Origin: Pontibacter sp. E15-1
GTDB lineage: Bacteria > Bacteroidota > Bacteroidia > Cytophagales > Hymenobacteraceae
Direction of reading: 5' to 3'
Assembly (NCBI RefSeq): GCF_022601975.1
Contig: NZ_JAKVIR010000002.1
Span: 207,158 to 271,157 of the forward strand
DNA: 64,000 nt
Part shown: positions 7,548-15,913 of the stretch, in pieces
How positions within the stretch are numbered: position 1 is the stretch's first letter
Layout: every line of letters begins with the position of its first letter
Position numbers and translations under genes: made by a program
The notes under the pieces: model-generated
Seen by the model: only the letters and a program-made list of their open reading frames with translations
Told to the model about the DNA's origin: nothing
The model's database searches: none

Positions 7548-8829
7548 GGTTCACCTCTTTTAAGCGTAATGTAACTGCATTTTTGTGCGCCTCCAGCCCT
7601 TCGGCCGCCGCCATAGTCTCGATCGTGCCGCCGATTTGCTGCAAACCTGCGGGTGTGATGTGCTGGAACGTGATTTTCTTCACGAAGCTGTCCAGCGATG
7701 CGCCGCTATACGCGCGGGCATACCCATTGGTGGGCAGGGTATGATTGGTGCCGGAAGCATAGTCGCCGGCCGACTCGGGGCTATAGTTCCCCAGAAAGAC
7801 GGAGCCCGCGTTGATGATGCTGTCCAGCGCCTCCTCAAAGTTGAGGATAGAGAGAATAAGGTGCTCCGGAGCGTACAAATTCGAGAAGTCCATCATCTCG
7901 GCCACGCTTTCCAGCACAATGCCAACGCTGTTGTCGAGGGCCTTGGCGGCAAACGCTGCACGGGGCAGCACGGCCAGTTGCGCCTCAAGCTCCAATTCCA
8001 CTTTAGAAAGCAAGCTTTCTGAGTTTGTGAGTAACACTACCTGCGAGTCTGGCCCGTGCTCTGCCTGCGAAAGCAGGTCGGCTGCCACGAAGGCAGGGTT
8101 TGCAGACTCGTCGGCCATCACCAACACCTCCGACGGACCGGCAGGCAGGTCGATGGCCACACCGGCTTTGCTCACCAGCTGCTTGGCCACCGTCACGTAC
8201 TGGTTACCGGGGCCGAATATTTTATACACGGCGGGCACGCTCTCGGTGCCAAAGGCCATGGCCGCAATCGCCTGGGCCCCACCGGCTTTCACCACCCGGG
8301 TGATCTCCAGCAGCGAGGCGGTGTATAGGATGGCGGGATGCACCGACCCGTCTTTAGAGGGGGGCGTGCAAAGCACCAGCTCCCGGCAACCCGCAATGCG
8401 TGCGGGCACTCCCAGCATCAGCAGTGTCGAAAACAATGGCGCCGTGCCGCCCGGTATGTATAAGCCTACCTTCTCGATGGCCACGCTTTTGCGCCAGCAC
8501 ATAACGCCCGGCATCGTCTCCACCTGCTGGATGGGCTCGGCCTGCTGGGTATGAAACACCTGAATGTTGCTGAAAGCCTGCAAAATCGCCTCTTTCAGTA
8601 CTAGGGGGAGCTTTGCCTCGGCGGCAGCAATCTCTTCAGGGCTCACTAAAAGTCTCTCAAGCGTCACGCCGTCAAACCTCTCTGCGAGTTGCAGCAGGGC
8701 GGCGTCGCCCTGCTCCTGCACCAGCTGGAAGGTTTGCTCAATGCCCGGCTCCAGTTCCGCCAGGTTTTTTGTGGGCCGCCTGGTTAGCGCGGGCCACTGC
8801 TCTTGCGGAGGGGTAATGATTCTGCGCAT
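7540..8829 (-). CDS. hisD: Histidinol dehydrogenase
   Basis: A 429-residue zinc enzyme oxidising histidinol to histidine in two NAD-dependent steps. Family signatures are IPGGTAPLFSTLLM, GPGNQYVTVAK, DLPAGPSEVLV, AEHGPDSQ (zinc and catalytic residues), YAPEHL and GTNHTLPT. The length matches typical HisD. It starts three bases after hisG and overlaps hisC, so the three genes form one tight unit. Confidence 0.96.
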   Translation of the reverse strand: MRRIITPPQEQWPALTRRPTKNLAELEPGIEQTFQLVQEQGDAALLQLAERFDGVTLERLLVSPEEIAAAEAKLPLVLKEAILQAFSNIQVFHTQQAEPIQQVETMPGVMCWRKSVAIEKVGLYIPGGTAPLFSTLLMLGVPARIAGCRELVLCTPPSKDGSVHPAILYTASLLEITRVVKAGGAQAIAAMAFGTESVPAVYKIFGPGNQYVTVAKQLVSKAGVAIDLPAGPSEVLVMADESANPAFVAADLLSQAEHGPDSQVVLLTNSESLLSKVELELEAQLAVLPRAAFAAKALDNSVGIVLESVAEMMDFSNLYAPEHLILSILNFEEALDSIINAGSVFLGNYSPESAGDYASGTNHTLPTNGYARAYSGASLDSFVKKITFQHITPAGLQQIGGTIETMAAAEGLEAHKNAVTLRLKEVNRV

Positions 8830-8832
8830 GGC

Positions 8833-9684
8833 TTAAACGATCATTTTTTCAATTGGAATCACCAGGATGCCCTGTGCCCCGGCGTCTTTTATTTTCTCGA
8901 TAATCTCCCAGAAATCGTCCTCGTTCACAACGGAGTGGAGCGAGCTCCAGCCGCTTTCTGACAGGGGAAGTATGGTCGGGGATTTGATGCTCGGCAGCAG
9001 ATCGCTGATTTCCTGCAATTTGTCGTTTGGCGCGTTCAGCAGGATGTATTTGGCTTTCTGGGCGCGCTGCACAGCCTGGATCCGAAACAAGAGCTTGTCT
9101 AGTATCTGGCGTTTCTCCTCACTCAGTTTATCATTGGCAATCAACACCGCCTCCGACTTAAACACGCGCTCTACCTCCTTCAGTCCGTTGCTGATCAGGG
9201 TGCTGCCCGAACTCACAATGTCGCAGATGGCTTCGGCCAGCCCGATGCTCGGTGCAATCTCCACGGAGCCACTGATGGTATGGATGTGCGCCTCCACGCC
9301 TTGCTCCTGCAGGTAAGCCTGCAACAGGTTGGGATATGACGTGGCGATGTTCTTCCCGTTCAGGTCCTGCACAGATTCATATCGGTCGCTCTTGGGCACG
9401 GCCAGCGACAGGCGGCATTTCGAAAAGCCCAGTTTCTCTACCGTGAGTGACTGCTTTCCTTCTTCCACGAGCACATTCTGCCCCACAATGCCGATATCTG
9501 CCACCCCGTCGGCCACATAGCCAGGGATGTCATCGTCGCGGAGGTACAGGATTTCGAGCGGGAAATTGGTTGATTCGGTTTTCAGCTTCAGCGAGCTGGT
9601 GATAAAAGAGATTCCACATTCGCGGATAAGCTTTAGCGAGTCTTCGCTAAGCCTGCCGGACTTCTGGATAGCTAATCGTAGCAT
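8833..9684 (-). CDS. hisG: ATP phosphoribosyltransferase (long form)
   Basis: Catalyses the committed step of histidine synthesis, joining ATP and PRPP. I chose the ATG at 9684, giving 283 residues that begin MLRLAIQKSGRLSEDS, because the family starts with RLAIQKSGRL. An in-frame upstream ATG would add 19 residues without homology. The body contains the GTPase-like VADIGIVGQN and ISGSVEIAPSIGLAEAICD segments. The C-terminal 70 residues, ending GAQGILVIPIEKMIV, are the ACT-like regulatory domain of the HisZ-independent long form that binds histidine. It is the first gene of the his operon and is preceded by a His-rich leader peptide. Confidence 0.95.
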   Translation of the reverse strand: MLRLAIQKSGRLSEDSLKLIRECGISFITSSLKLKTESTNFPLEILYLRDDDIPGYVADGVADIGIVGQNVLVEEGKQSLTVEKLGFSKCRLSLAVPKSDRYESVQDLNGKNIATSYPNLLQAYLQEQGVEAHIHTISGSVEIAPSIGLAEAICDIVSSGSTLISNGLKEVERVFKSEAVLIANDKLSEEKRQILDKLLFRIQAVQRAQKAKYILLNAPNDKLQEISDLLPSIKSPTILPLSESGWSSLHSVVNEDDFWEIIEKIKDAGAQGILVIPIEKMIV

Positions 9685-9794
9685 ATGGGGTGTCGTTATG
9701 TATATACAATGAAATGAAAGGTATGGCTTTGCTTTGGGCAAAGTCTGTAAACCGGGTCTGTACCCAAGGGGGCGGTATAATGACAGTATTCCTC

Positions 9795-9893
9795 TTACGA
9801 GGAATGATGGATGTGATGAAAATGCGCATGCGCTACCGGGGCAACGGAGATTGCCGGATTAGATGGGATGCTATGGGTGGTGGCTGCGATCAT
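9795..9893 (-). CDS. hisL: Putative his operon leader peptide
   Basis: A 32-codon minus-strand frame ends in HAHFHHIHHSS: six His codons within nine positions just before the stop (9795-9797). It lies about 110 bases before hisG on the same strand, as expected for a histidine attenuation leader. The stop overlaps a small hairpin (ATTCCTC, 4-base loop, GAGGAAT). I could not find a convincing GC-rich terminator with a T-run between this frame and hisG, so the exact mechanism is open. Other weak structures (TTGGG with CCCAA, CTTTG with CAAAG) exist in 9700-9770. Confidence 0.68.
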   Translation of the reverse strand: MIAATTHSIPSNPAISVAPVAHAHFHHIHHSS

Positions 9894-9946
9894 GTTCTGT
9901 ACCACAAAGTAAAGCTGTTTTTTTAAAATATAAAACAAACTTGACT

Positions 9947-9979
9947 AAAAATAAAAATCCACGCGGAAATGGGGCGTGG
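9947..9979 (-). terminator. Rho-independent terminator, minus strand
   Basis: On the minus strand, CCACGC (9974-9979) pairs with GCGTGG (9959-9964) around a nine-base loop, followed by ATTTTTATTTTT. It could end transcription coming from the giant gene at 10457, or from an unseen small RNA in the 400-bp AT-rich stretch 9980-10388. No gene was seen in that stretch. Confidence 0.6.
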
Positions 9980-10388
9980 GGTTATGAAATGAATAGTAAT
10001 GAACCTGATATTATTCAGAGATGAATTCGAAAAGCTTCCTGAATATAATTCTGCAAACAACCATTACGCTAAGGATATTTAGAGATTAATGACATAATAT
10101 TGAATTATGTCACGCTAATATCACCTATATACCCCCACACGCTTAAAAAGTTTTTCTAAAATTTATAATTACAAAATTGAAGTATAACATTTATACTACC
10201 CTGCTCCATATTAGGATTCAGAATTAGCTGACAATGAATCGGTTGTTATAACAAATAGTATCCCCCTCCTGCCCTTTCCTTTTTTAATTAGCCCATTATA
10301 GCAGAAAGGAAGATGAAAAACCGCTTTTCAAGGGGCATCTCTGACGCAACCCAAAACAAGTGATTCTGCTCCTTGCCCACAGAAAACC

Positions 10389-10438
10389 AAATGCCTGGCA
10401 CGCCGACTTCACAAAAGAAATCGATGCACCAGGCATTT
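10389..10438 (-). terminator. Inverted repeat after the Ig-repeat protein gene
   Basis: Ten-base arms AAATGCCTGG (10389-10398) and CCAGGCATTT (10429-10438) are separated by 30 bases. The position, about 20 bases after the stop of the minus-strand gene, suggests a terminator. The long loop and lack of a T-run make it weaker than the one at 9947. Confidence 0.45.
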
Positions 10439-10456
10439 CCTGTCAATCAGATTACA

Positions 10457-13400
10457 CTATTTTTTCAGCACCATCTTTAGTGTCTGCACATCCGATGCCG
10501 TGATCAGACGGGCAATGTATACCCCCTCGGGCAGGCTACGGCTATCAAAGTCGTAGGTATACACCTTCCCTGCCTCAGTCACGCCAGCGTCCATTTTTCT
10601 CACCAAAGCGCCTTTCACGTCATATACCTCCAACACAAAGCTTTCTTCTGCCTGTGTGGAGAACGTGATGGCTGTGCGGTCATGGTATGGGTTGGGGTAA
10701 TTGAGTAATTGCCTGGAGTCAGGCAACAAACCACCAGGTGCAGCCGAAACAAGTGAGGCGGTTGAGGCGCCGGATAAAGTGGAAGTGCCGCGCACGCTTA
10801 TTTTACCACCCGCAATGTCCTGTAGTGCAGAAGTGGTTCCGTTCCAGTTGCTGGCATACAAAAGGCCGCCAGCAGGATCGGTTAACTTCACGCTGAACAT
10901 GTCCTTGTACCCCGCCACTGTGGCTTCGACAACTTCTACTGTCAGATTCATGTTTCCGCCCAGACTAGTCCCATCCAGCAAGTTCGTAAGGTTTGCTTTA
11001 GTATTGAACACTGCCTTCTTCCCGACCACTGTCGCACCGTTCTTGTAATCGCTCAAAACCAGAGAGTTGATGGCGTTGCTCTTGATTTGATAGTTCACGC
11101 CGCCCGCTGTCCGGAAGATGATATTCGCCTGGCCCATCAGGTTTTTACCGCTCTTGTTGTACTTCATGGTAAAGCCAAAGTTCACTTTCTTTACGCTCCC
11201 GTTCGCAAGCGTTCCCATAGGCGCTTTTGCCACCAGGCTTCCCCCACCAGTAATATTGTCCTGACCGGGTATGGCTATGGTAATCGTGGCCGCGTCTCCG
11301 ACTCCGGTATAATAGGACCCGCCTGACACCTTGTTCACCATGGGGTAAAAGGTAATCGTGCTTCCGCCATTGTTTGCATCGCTGCCGCTTAGGGTATAGG
11401 AGAACGTCTCGGAAGTGGCCATGCCTTGGGTATCATCATTTGTCGAAATATACCCAATGGCTCTACTCAAAGCCGCACTGTTTACAGCGGGGGCGGATAT
11501 AGTGTTACCGGTTCTAAAATCGATCACGGCATTGCTAACGATCTTTCCGCGGTTTGCATCCGCAATATCCTGCGCAACAGCCGACAGGGTTACTTTCGCG
11601 GTGTTGGAGCTTGCAGAGCCGGTAGAGAAATAGTCTAAGCCAGAGTAAGCGATCGTGGCATCTTCTTCTGTCACCGTAAAGCTCCCAGCCACAGCTTTGC
11701 AACTGTAGTTAGCTGCAGCCATCGCGCTTATATTGGGAACAATGTTATACGTGCCGGCAGGGCATTGCGCAGTTCTGGTGCTGGAAAGTGATGCGGTGGT
11801 GCTCAGCGTAGGTACCCCGGAAACAACATCGCTGTTATCCCCATTCACAAAACCTGTGATGGTATAACCGAAGGCCGGCAACATGTCACTGTATTGCGTC
11901 GGCGTCGTAATGTCGTTTGCCTTCACCGTCAGTTCTGCCTTGTTCACGGTTAGGGTGTTTTGGCCGGTGTTGCCTGTATAGTTGTTCGAATCATTTGGCG
12001 TGAACGTCACGTCTATCGCATAAGGCAAAGCCGCAGCGTTCAACATGGTGTACCTCGTCACGACGGTAGCACCTATCTTATAGTCAAAAGAGCCTGCAAC
12101 AGCGTGCCCTCTAAAAGACGCGGTGGCATTCAGTTTACCATCCAGATCAGTGCCATAGGTAATCGCAGCCAAATCAGACCAGGCGATTTCAGGGGTAGCC
12201 TTGTGCACCACTATCGCTACCGTTTCAGAAGCGGCGTTATAATTTGTGGTAGCGGCGGCTGTCACGGACAAGGTATGACTGCCAGCACTGAGTTTAACGC
12301 CAGCCGACGGATTATAGGTCAGGGCACCCGGTGCAGAACCACCTGCAATACCGGCTACCTCAGCATTTAGCTGCGTGTCAGACAAGGCGGTGCCATACGT
12401 AATAGCCACTGGTACTGCCCAGGTAATCACCTGATCCGCTTTTCCGATCACCAGATCCCTGCTTACGCTTTCCGCTTCGTAGTTGGCGTTGTCAAGGGAA
12501 GCGGTTACTGTATACTTGCCCGCCTCTGTTTTACCATTGTTGCTAATGCTCACTCCTGCCAGGTTAGCCGGAACCGTGGAAGCAGTAGCTGATTTAGAGG
12601 TGCCGTCGTAGGTATGCGACAGGTTGGCAAGCGATAAGGTGGCGGCGGCCTTGTTCACCTCGAAACGGATTACTTTATCAACCGCAGCCTGGTAGTTATC
12701 ATTCCCGGCCTGAGCCGCCGTGATGCTGGCAGGGCCTGCTCCTGTAATACTTACCAATCCACTCTGGGCATTGTAACTGACGCCACCTGAGGTGCTGATA
12801 ACCACTTGAAGCCCGGATGAGGCACTTGGGGCGATTGCAAAAGGCGCATCGCCGAATGTCTTGGACGTGATGGCCTCAAAGCTGATGGTCTGTGCAGCTT
12901 TGCTGGCACTCACGGTTTCTGTAACTACTGTGGCTGCGTTGTAATTGGCGTTACCTTCCTGGCTGTAGCTTACGGTGCCGCTTCCGGTACCACTGTTCAT
13001 GGTATAGGTAGTGCCAACGTGGCTGAGCACGCCGCTGCTGCCGTAGCTCACCGGAAGCCCGGAAGATGCCGTCGCAGCCACAGTAAAGGTGCTGTTATAT
13101 ACCGAACTTGCCGGCGCAGGTGAAGTTACGCTAATCGTCTGGTTTGCTTTGCTCACGGTTAGACTAGCCATGCCAGAACTGGCTGCGAAATTGGTTTCTG
13201 CTGCAAAACTCGCCCCAACCCCCGTAGCATAAGTACCTGCCCCAATCGTGCCTAAACTTCTGTCAGATAATGTGGCTACGCCATTTACGTCCGTTATGGC
13301 TGAACCAACCGATGTGCCATTCAGTGTAAATAAAACTGTCTTGCCATTTAAGTTGGTTGTTCCAGATTTTAAAGTAGCAGAGACCGTAGTAGAACCACCA

Positions 13401-14461
13401 TAAGATCCAGTAGCAGCGTTAACCGTTAGGGATGTAGGGGCTTGCGCCGGATTGACTGTTAAGCTATTGGTGCCACTGCTTAACGTATAATCTGTATTTC
13501 CAGCGAAACTGGCACTTATACCAGTTGTGTAAGTGCCTGGTAATATAGCGCCTAAACTTACATTATTAAGTATTGCATGTCCATTTCCATCTGTGATTGC
13601 CGAAGGAGAAACTATTGTTCCATTTAGTCTAAAGGTTACAGTTTTTCCAATTATACCTGCACCATTTGATGTAAGCGTTGCCTTTAGAGTAACGGTGCTG
13701 CCTTGAGTTCCTGTGGCAGAGCTTACAGATAAGTTACTACTGGCAGCCTGATAGCTAAAAGCATTGTTCTTAAAATCAGAGTCATTGTCTGAACGAGTAA
13801 CTGTAACTTTTGAATTTCCAATTGCTGAAGCTTGTATTGGAGCGTTTGTGGTTAGCATTGTACCATTCTGACCAACAGTTGAAGCTGATACAGTTATTTT
13901 ATCAAAAGTAACTTGGTATGTATAGTTAACTCGGCTGCTCCCCGTAAGACCATTAGTAGGAAATAAGTTTGTACCGTTAATGGTAACAGATGTGGTGGCA
14001 TTGAATGGTCCACTATTAGGTGATACTGATGAAATGGTTACACCCCCAGGCCCATCCGTAAAAATTGTAGTCCCGCTATAGTCACTTTGTTTTCCTTGAG
14101 CTGTCAACATGAATTTCACTCCTAAGTGCCTTACTTCTATCGGGTATTCAATTTTCCAGGTGCCATCCTCACTCACCTGAATATCATGGAAGTCGTGGTT
14201 ATGCTCATATTCAGGATCTTCTTCCAGGTGCACATCCACATATTCATCTAAAGACCAGCCGGAGCCTGATATAATGGTTATTTCCCCGGGTGCGTAATCG
14301 TCTTTGTCAGACGTGACCGTAGGCACCGACAGGCCTGCATCGGTATAGGCATTTTGAGCTTTTGCCACAAAGGCGGTAAGCAGGAACAGCACCACAACCA
14401 GCCCCCGCTGGACATTCTGGTACTGCCTGCAGGCATGCTGCAGTAAAATTTTTGATTTCAT
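10457..14461 (-). CDS. Giant secreted Ig-repeat protein with T9SS sorting domain
   Basis: I chose the ATG at 14461 (1334 residues, MKSKILLQHACRQ...), which places a signal peptide ending AFVAKAQ at the N terminus. An in-frame ATG at 14524 adds 21 residues without signal character. After the signal come a TSDKDDYAPGE module, an IPT/TIG-like domain (VSPNSGPFNATTSVTINGTN), at least two bacterial Ig-like repeats (SLTVNAATGSYGGSTTVSATL type), several repeats of the MBG/YDG type (ANLSHTYDGTSKSATA, ITYGTDLDG) and a C-terminal type IX sorting domain (YPNPYHDRTAITF ... GVYIARL ... LKMVLKK). Composition is rich in Ser, Thr, Asn and Ala. It is probably a cell-surface adhesin or matrix protein exported by the type IX system. 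The ligand is unknown. Confidence 0.88.
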   Translation of the reverse strand: MKSKILLQHACRQYQNVQRGLVVVLFLLTAFVAKAQNAYTDAGLSVPTVTSDKDDYAPGEITIISGSGWSLDEYVDVHLEEDPEYEHNHDFHDIQVSEDGTWKIEYPIEVRHLGVKFMLTAQGKQSDYSGTTIFTDGPGGVTISSVSPNSGPFNATTSVTINGTNLFPTNGLTGSSRVNYTYQVTFDKITVSASTVGQNGTMLTTNAPIQASAIGNSKVTVTRSDNDSDFKNNAFSYQAASSNLSVSSATGTQGSTVTLKATLTSNGAGIIGKTVTFRLNGTIVSPSAITDGNGHAILNNVSLGAILPGTYTTGISASFAGNTDYTLSSGTNSLTVNPAQAPTSLTVNAATGSYGGSTTVSATLKSGTTNLNGKTVLFTLNGTSVGSAITDVNGVATLSDRSLGTIGAGTYATGVGASFAAETNFAASSGMASLTVSKANQTISVTSPAPASSVYNSTFTVAATASSGLPVSYGSSGVLSHVGTTYTMNSGTGSGTVSYSQEGNANYNAATVVTETVSASKAAQTISFEAITSKTFGDAPFAIAPSASSGLQVVISTSGGVSYNAQSGLVSITGAGPASITAAQAGNDNYQAAVDKVIRFEVNKAAATLSLANLSHTYDGTSKSATASTVPANLAGVSISNNGKTEAGKYTVTASLDNANYEAESVSRDLVIGKADQVITWAVPVAITYGTALSDTQLNAEVAGIAGGSAPGALTYNPSAGVKLSAGSHTLSVTAAATTNYNAASETVAIVVHKATPEIAWSDLAAITYGTDLDGKLNATASFRGHAVAGSFDYKIGATVVTRYTMLNAAALPYAIDVTFTPNDSNNYTGNTGQNTLTVNKAELTVKANDITTPTQYSDMLPAFGYTITGFVNGDNSDVVSGVPTLSTTASLSSTRTAQCPAGTYNIVPNISAMAAANYSCKAVAGSFTVTEEDATIAYSGLDYFSTGSASSNTAKVTLSAVAQDIADANRGKIVSNAVIDFRTGNTISAPAVNSAALSRAIGYISTNDDTQGMATSETFSYTLSGSDANNGGSTITFYPMVNKVSGGSYYTGVGDAATITIAIPGQDNITGGGSLVAKAPMGTLANGSVKKVNFGFTMKYNKSGKNLMGQANIIFRTAGGVNYQIKSNAINSLVLSDYKNGATVVGKKAVFNTKANLTNLLDGTSLGGNMNLTVEVVEATVAGYKDMFSVKLTDPAGGLLYASNWNGTTSALQDIAGGKISVRGTSTLSGASTASLVSAAPGGLLPDSRQLLNYPNPYHDRTAITFSTQAEESFVLEVYDVKGALVRKMDAGVTEAGKVYTYDFDSRSLPEGVYIARLITASDVQTLKMVLKK

Positions 14462-14503
14462 CTTCACATAAAGATTAGATTGTTTAGCATGGTGGGATAC
14501 AAG

Positions 14504-14538
14504 CACAGCAATAGCCTCCACCAAGTCACATTGCTGTG
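14504..14538. other. Hairpin in the 5' leader of the Ig-repeat gene
   Basis: CACAGCAAT (14504-14512) and ATTGCTGTG (14530-14538) form a perfect 9-bp stem with a 17-base loop, 43 bases before the chosen start codon. It could act as a regulatory leader structure. The rest of the gap 14539-14976 is AT-rich with no gene seen. A TACTTTTG box at 14920 may be the -7 element of the next plus-strand gene. Confidence 0.35.
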
Positions 14539-14976
14539 GCGTTCAACGCAGCCTTAATTGTCTCTAGGTCTTCCTGGAAGCCTTGACAGACTACTTACAC
14601 GTATCTAAAAAAATCAGGAAAAAATTAAAAATTGTAATGACGCTATAACTTTAACTCTAATCATCAGACGTTCGTAGAGTTCAAAATTACACCATGATAA
14701 TACTATTTATTTTTTTAAAAAGTTCTCTTCTTTTAAATAATATTTTTAATGTTTACACAATATCAAACTAGGTATAAACTACTGATAAGCAATGATATGA
14801 TACATTTCCGAGGTAAGCACGATATTGGAAATATATAATTAATACAGCATATACCTCAATTTTAGTTTACAGCGAATGTTGAAATTTCGTATATTAGCGG
14901 CATTACTGAATCTAGGGCATACTTTTGGCATTATTTTTTCACTTAAATTAATAAGACTCCGCATTATCATTTTAAC

Positions 14977-15837
14977 ATGAAGAGATTAACTTTCCTATTT
15001 CTGTTTTTTTTCTGTCTAACAGCGTATGATGTCACGGCACAGCTCGTGCTCCCCCAGGCCAGTCCTGCCGCAGTGGTCAAGCAAACCATTGGCCTCACCG
15101 ACATTACTGTAGAATATCATGCCCCGAGCGTAAAAGGGCGAAAAGTTTTCGGATCATTAGTACCCTATGGCTCCCTTTGGCGGGCGGGGGCCAACGAGGC
15201 CACGCTGATTACCTTTACCGACGAACTGTTCCTGAACCATGAGCGAGTGCCGGCCGGAACCTACTCCTTCTTCATTTTCCCACAAAGTGATTCGCTCTGG
15301 CAGGTGGTCCTGAACAAAGACACCGGCCTGTGGGGCTTGGAGGGGTATAACGAACTGGATGATGTGGCCTATCTGGAGGTGAAGCCTAAAAAAACTCCTT
15401 TTCAGGAGACCATGCAATTTTCATTTTCCGATATCGACACAAACAAAGGGAAGCTCAATCTTTCCTGGGAGAACAAGACGGTATCGCTGAGTATCGAAAC
15501 AGAGATAGAGAAAAAAGCGCTTGCCAACATTAACGATGCCCTGACCAAGGCAAGCACGGATGATTGGTATATCTGGGCGCAGGCCGCCGAGTATATGCTT
15601 CCCCGCAAAGAGCACCATCAGAAAGCACTGGATTGGATCAACAAGTCCATTGCCATCAAAGACAACTTTTATAACAACTGGATAAAGGCCAAGCTGTACG
15701 CCTATAACAATGAGTACCAGATGGCATTCAACCTCACAGCCAAAGCTATGAAACTCGGCCCGTCGGAACCAGAGAGCTACAAAGAGTACGCCCGGCAAAT
15801 AGAAACCGCGTACAACGATTGGAAAAAGAGAAAGTAG
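14977..15837 (+). CDS. DUF2911 domain secreted protein
   Basis: A 286-residue protein with a signal peptide (MKRLTFLFLFFFCLTAYDVTAQ). The centre matches the DUF2911 pattern well known in Bacteroidetes: PSVKGRKVFG, LVPYGSLWRAGANEAT, VPAGTYSFF and WQVVLNKDTGLWG. The C-terminal third (about residues 185-286) is helical and looks like a short tetratricopeptide array. The biochemical role of DUF2911 is not known to me. It is a single gene facing a TonB-dependent receptor gene and separated from it by a strong hairpin. Confidence 0.88.
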   Translation: MKRLTFLFLFFFCLTAYDVTAQLVLPQASPAAVVKQTIGLTDITVEYHAPSVKGRKVFGSLVPYGSLWRAGANEATLITFTDELFLNHERVPAGTYSFFIFPQSDSLWQVVLNKDTGLWGLEGYNELDDVAYLEVKPKKTPFQETMQFSFSDIDTNKGKLNLSWENKTVSLSIETEIEKKALANINDALTKASTDDWYIWAQAAEYMLPRKEHHQKALDWINKSIAIKDNFYNNWIKAKLYAYNNEYQMAFNLTAKAMKLGPSEPESYKEYARQIETAYNDWKKRK

Positions 15838-15845
15838 ACTCACCA

Positions 15846-15904
15846 TACGTAAAAAGCAGCAGCGGGAAGTATGATTTATACCTCCCGCTGCTGCTTTTTA
15901 CGTA
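15846..15904. terminator. Bidirectional terminator between convergent genes
   Basis: Perfect 22-bp arms (15846-15867 and 15883-15904) include a GC-rich core GCAGCAGCGGGA and flanking A/T runs on both sides. The 15-base loop can itself pair GTAT with ATAC. It suits termination of both the DUF2911 gene and the receptor gene at 15914. Confidence 0.85.
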
Positions 15905-15913
15905 GATGCAGGG

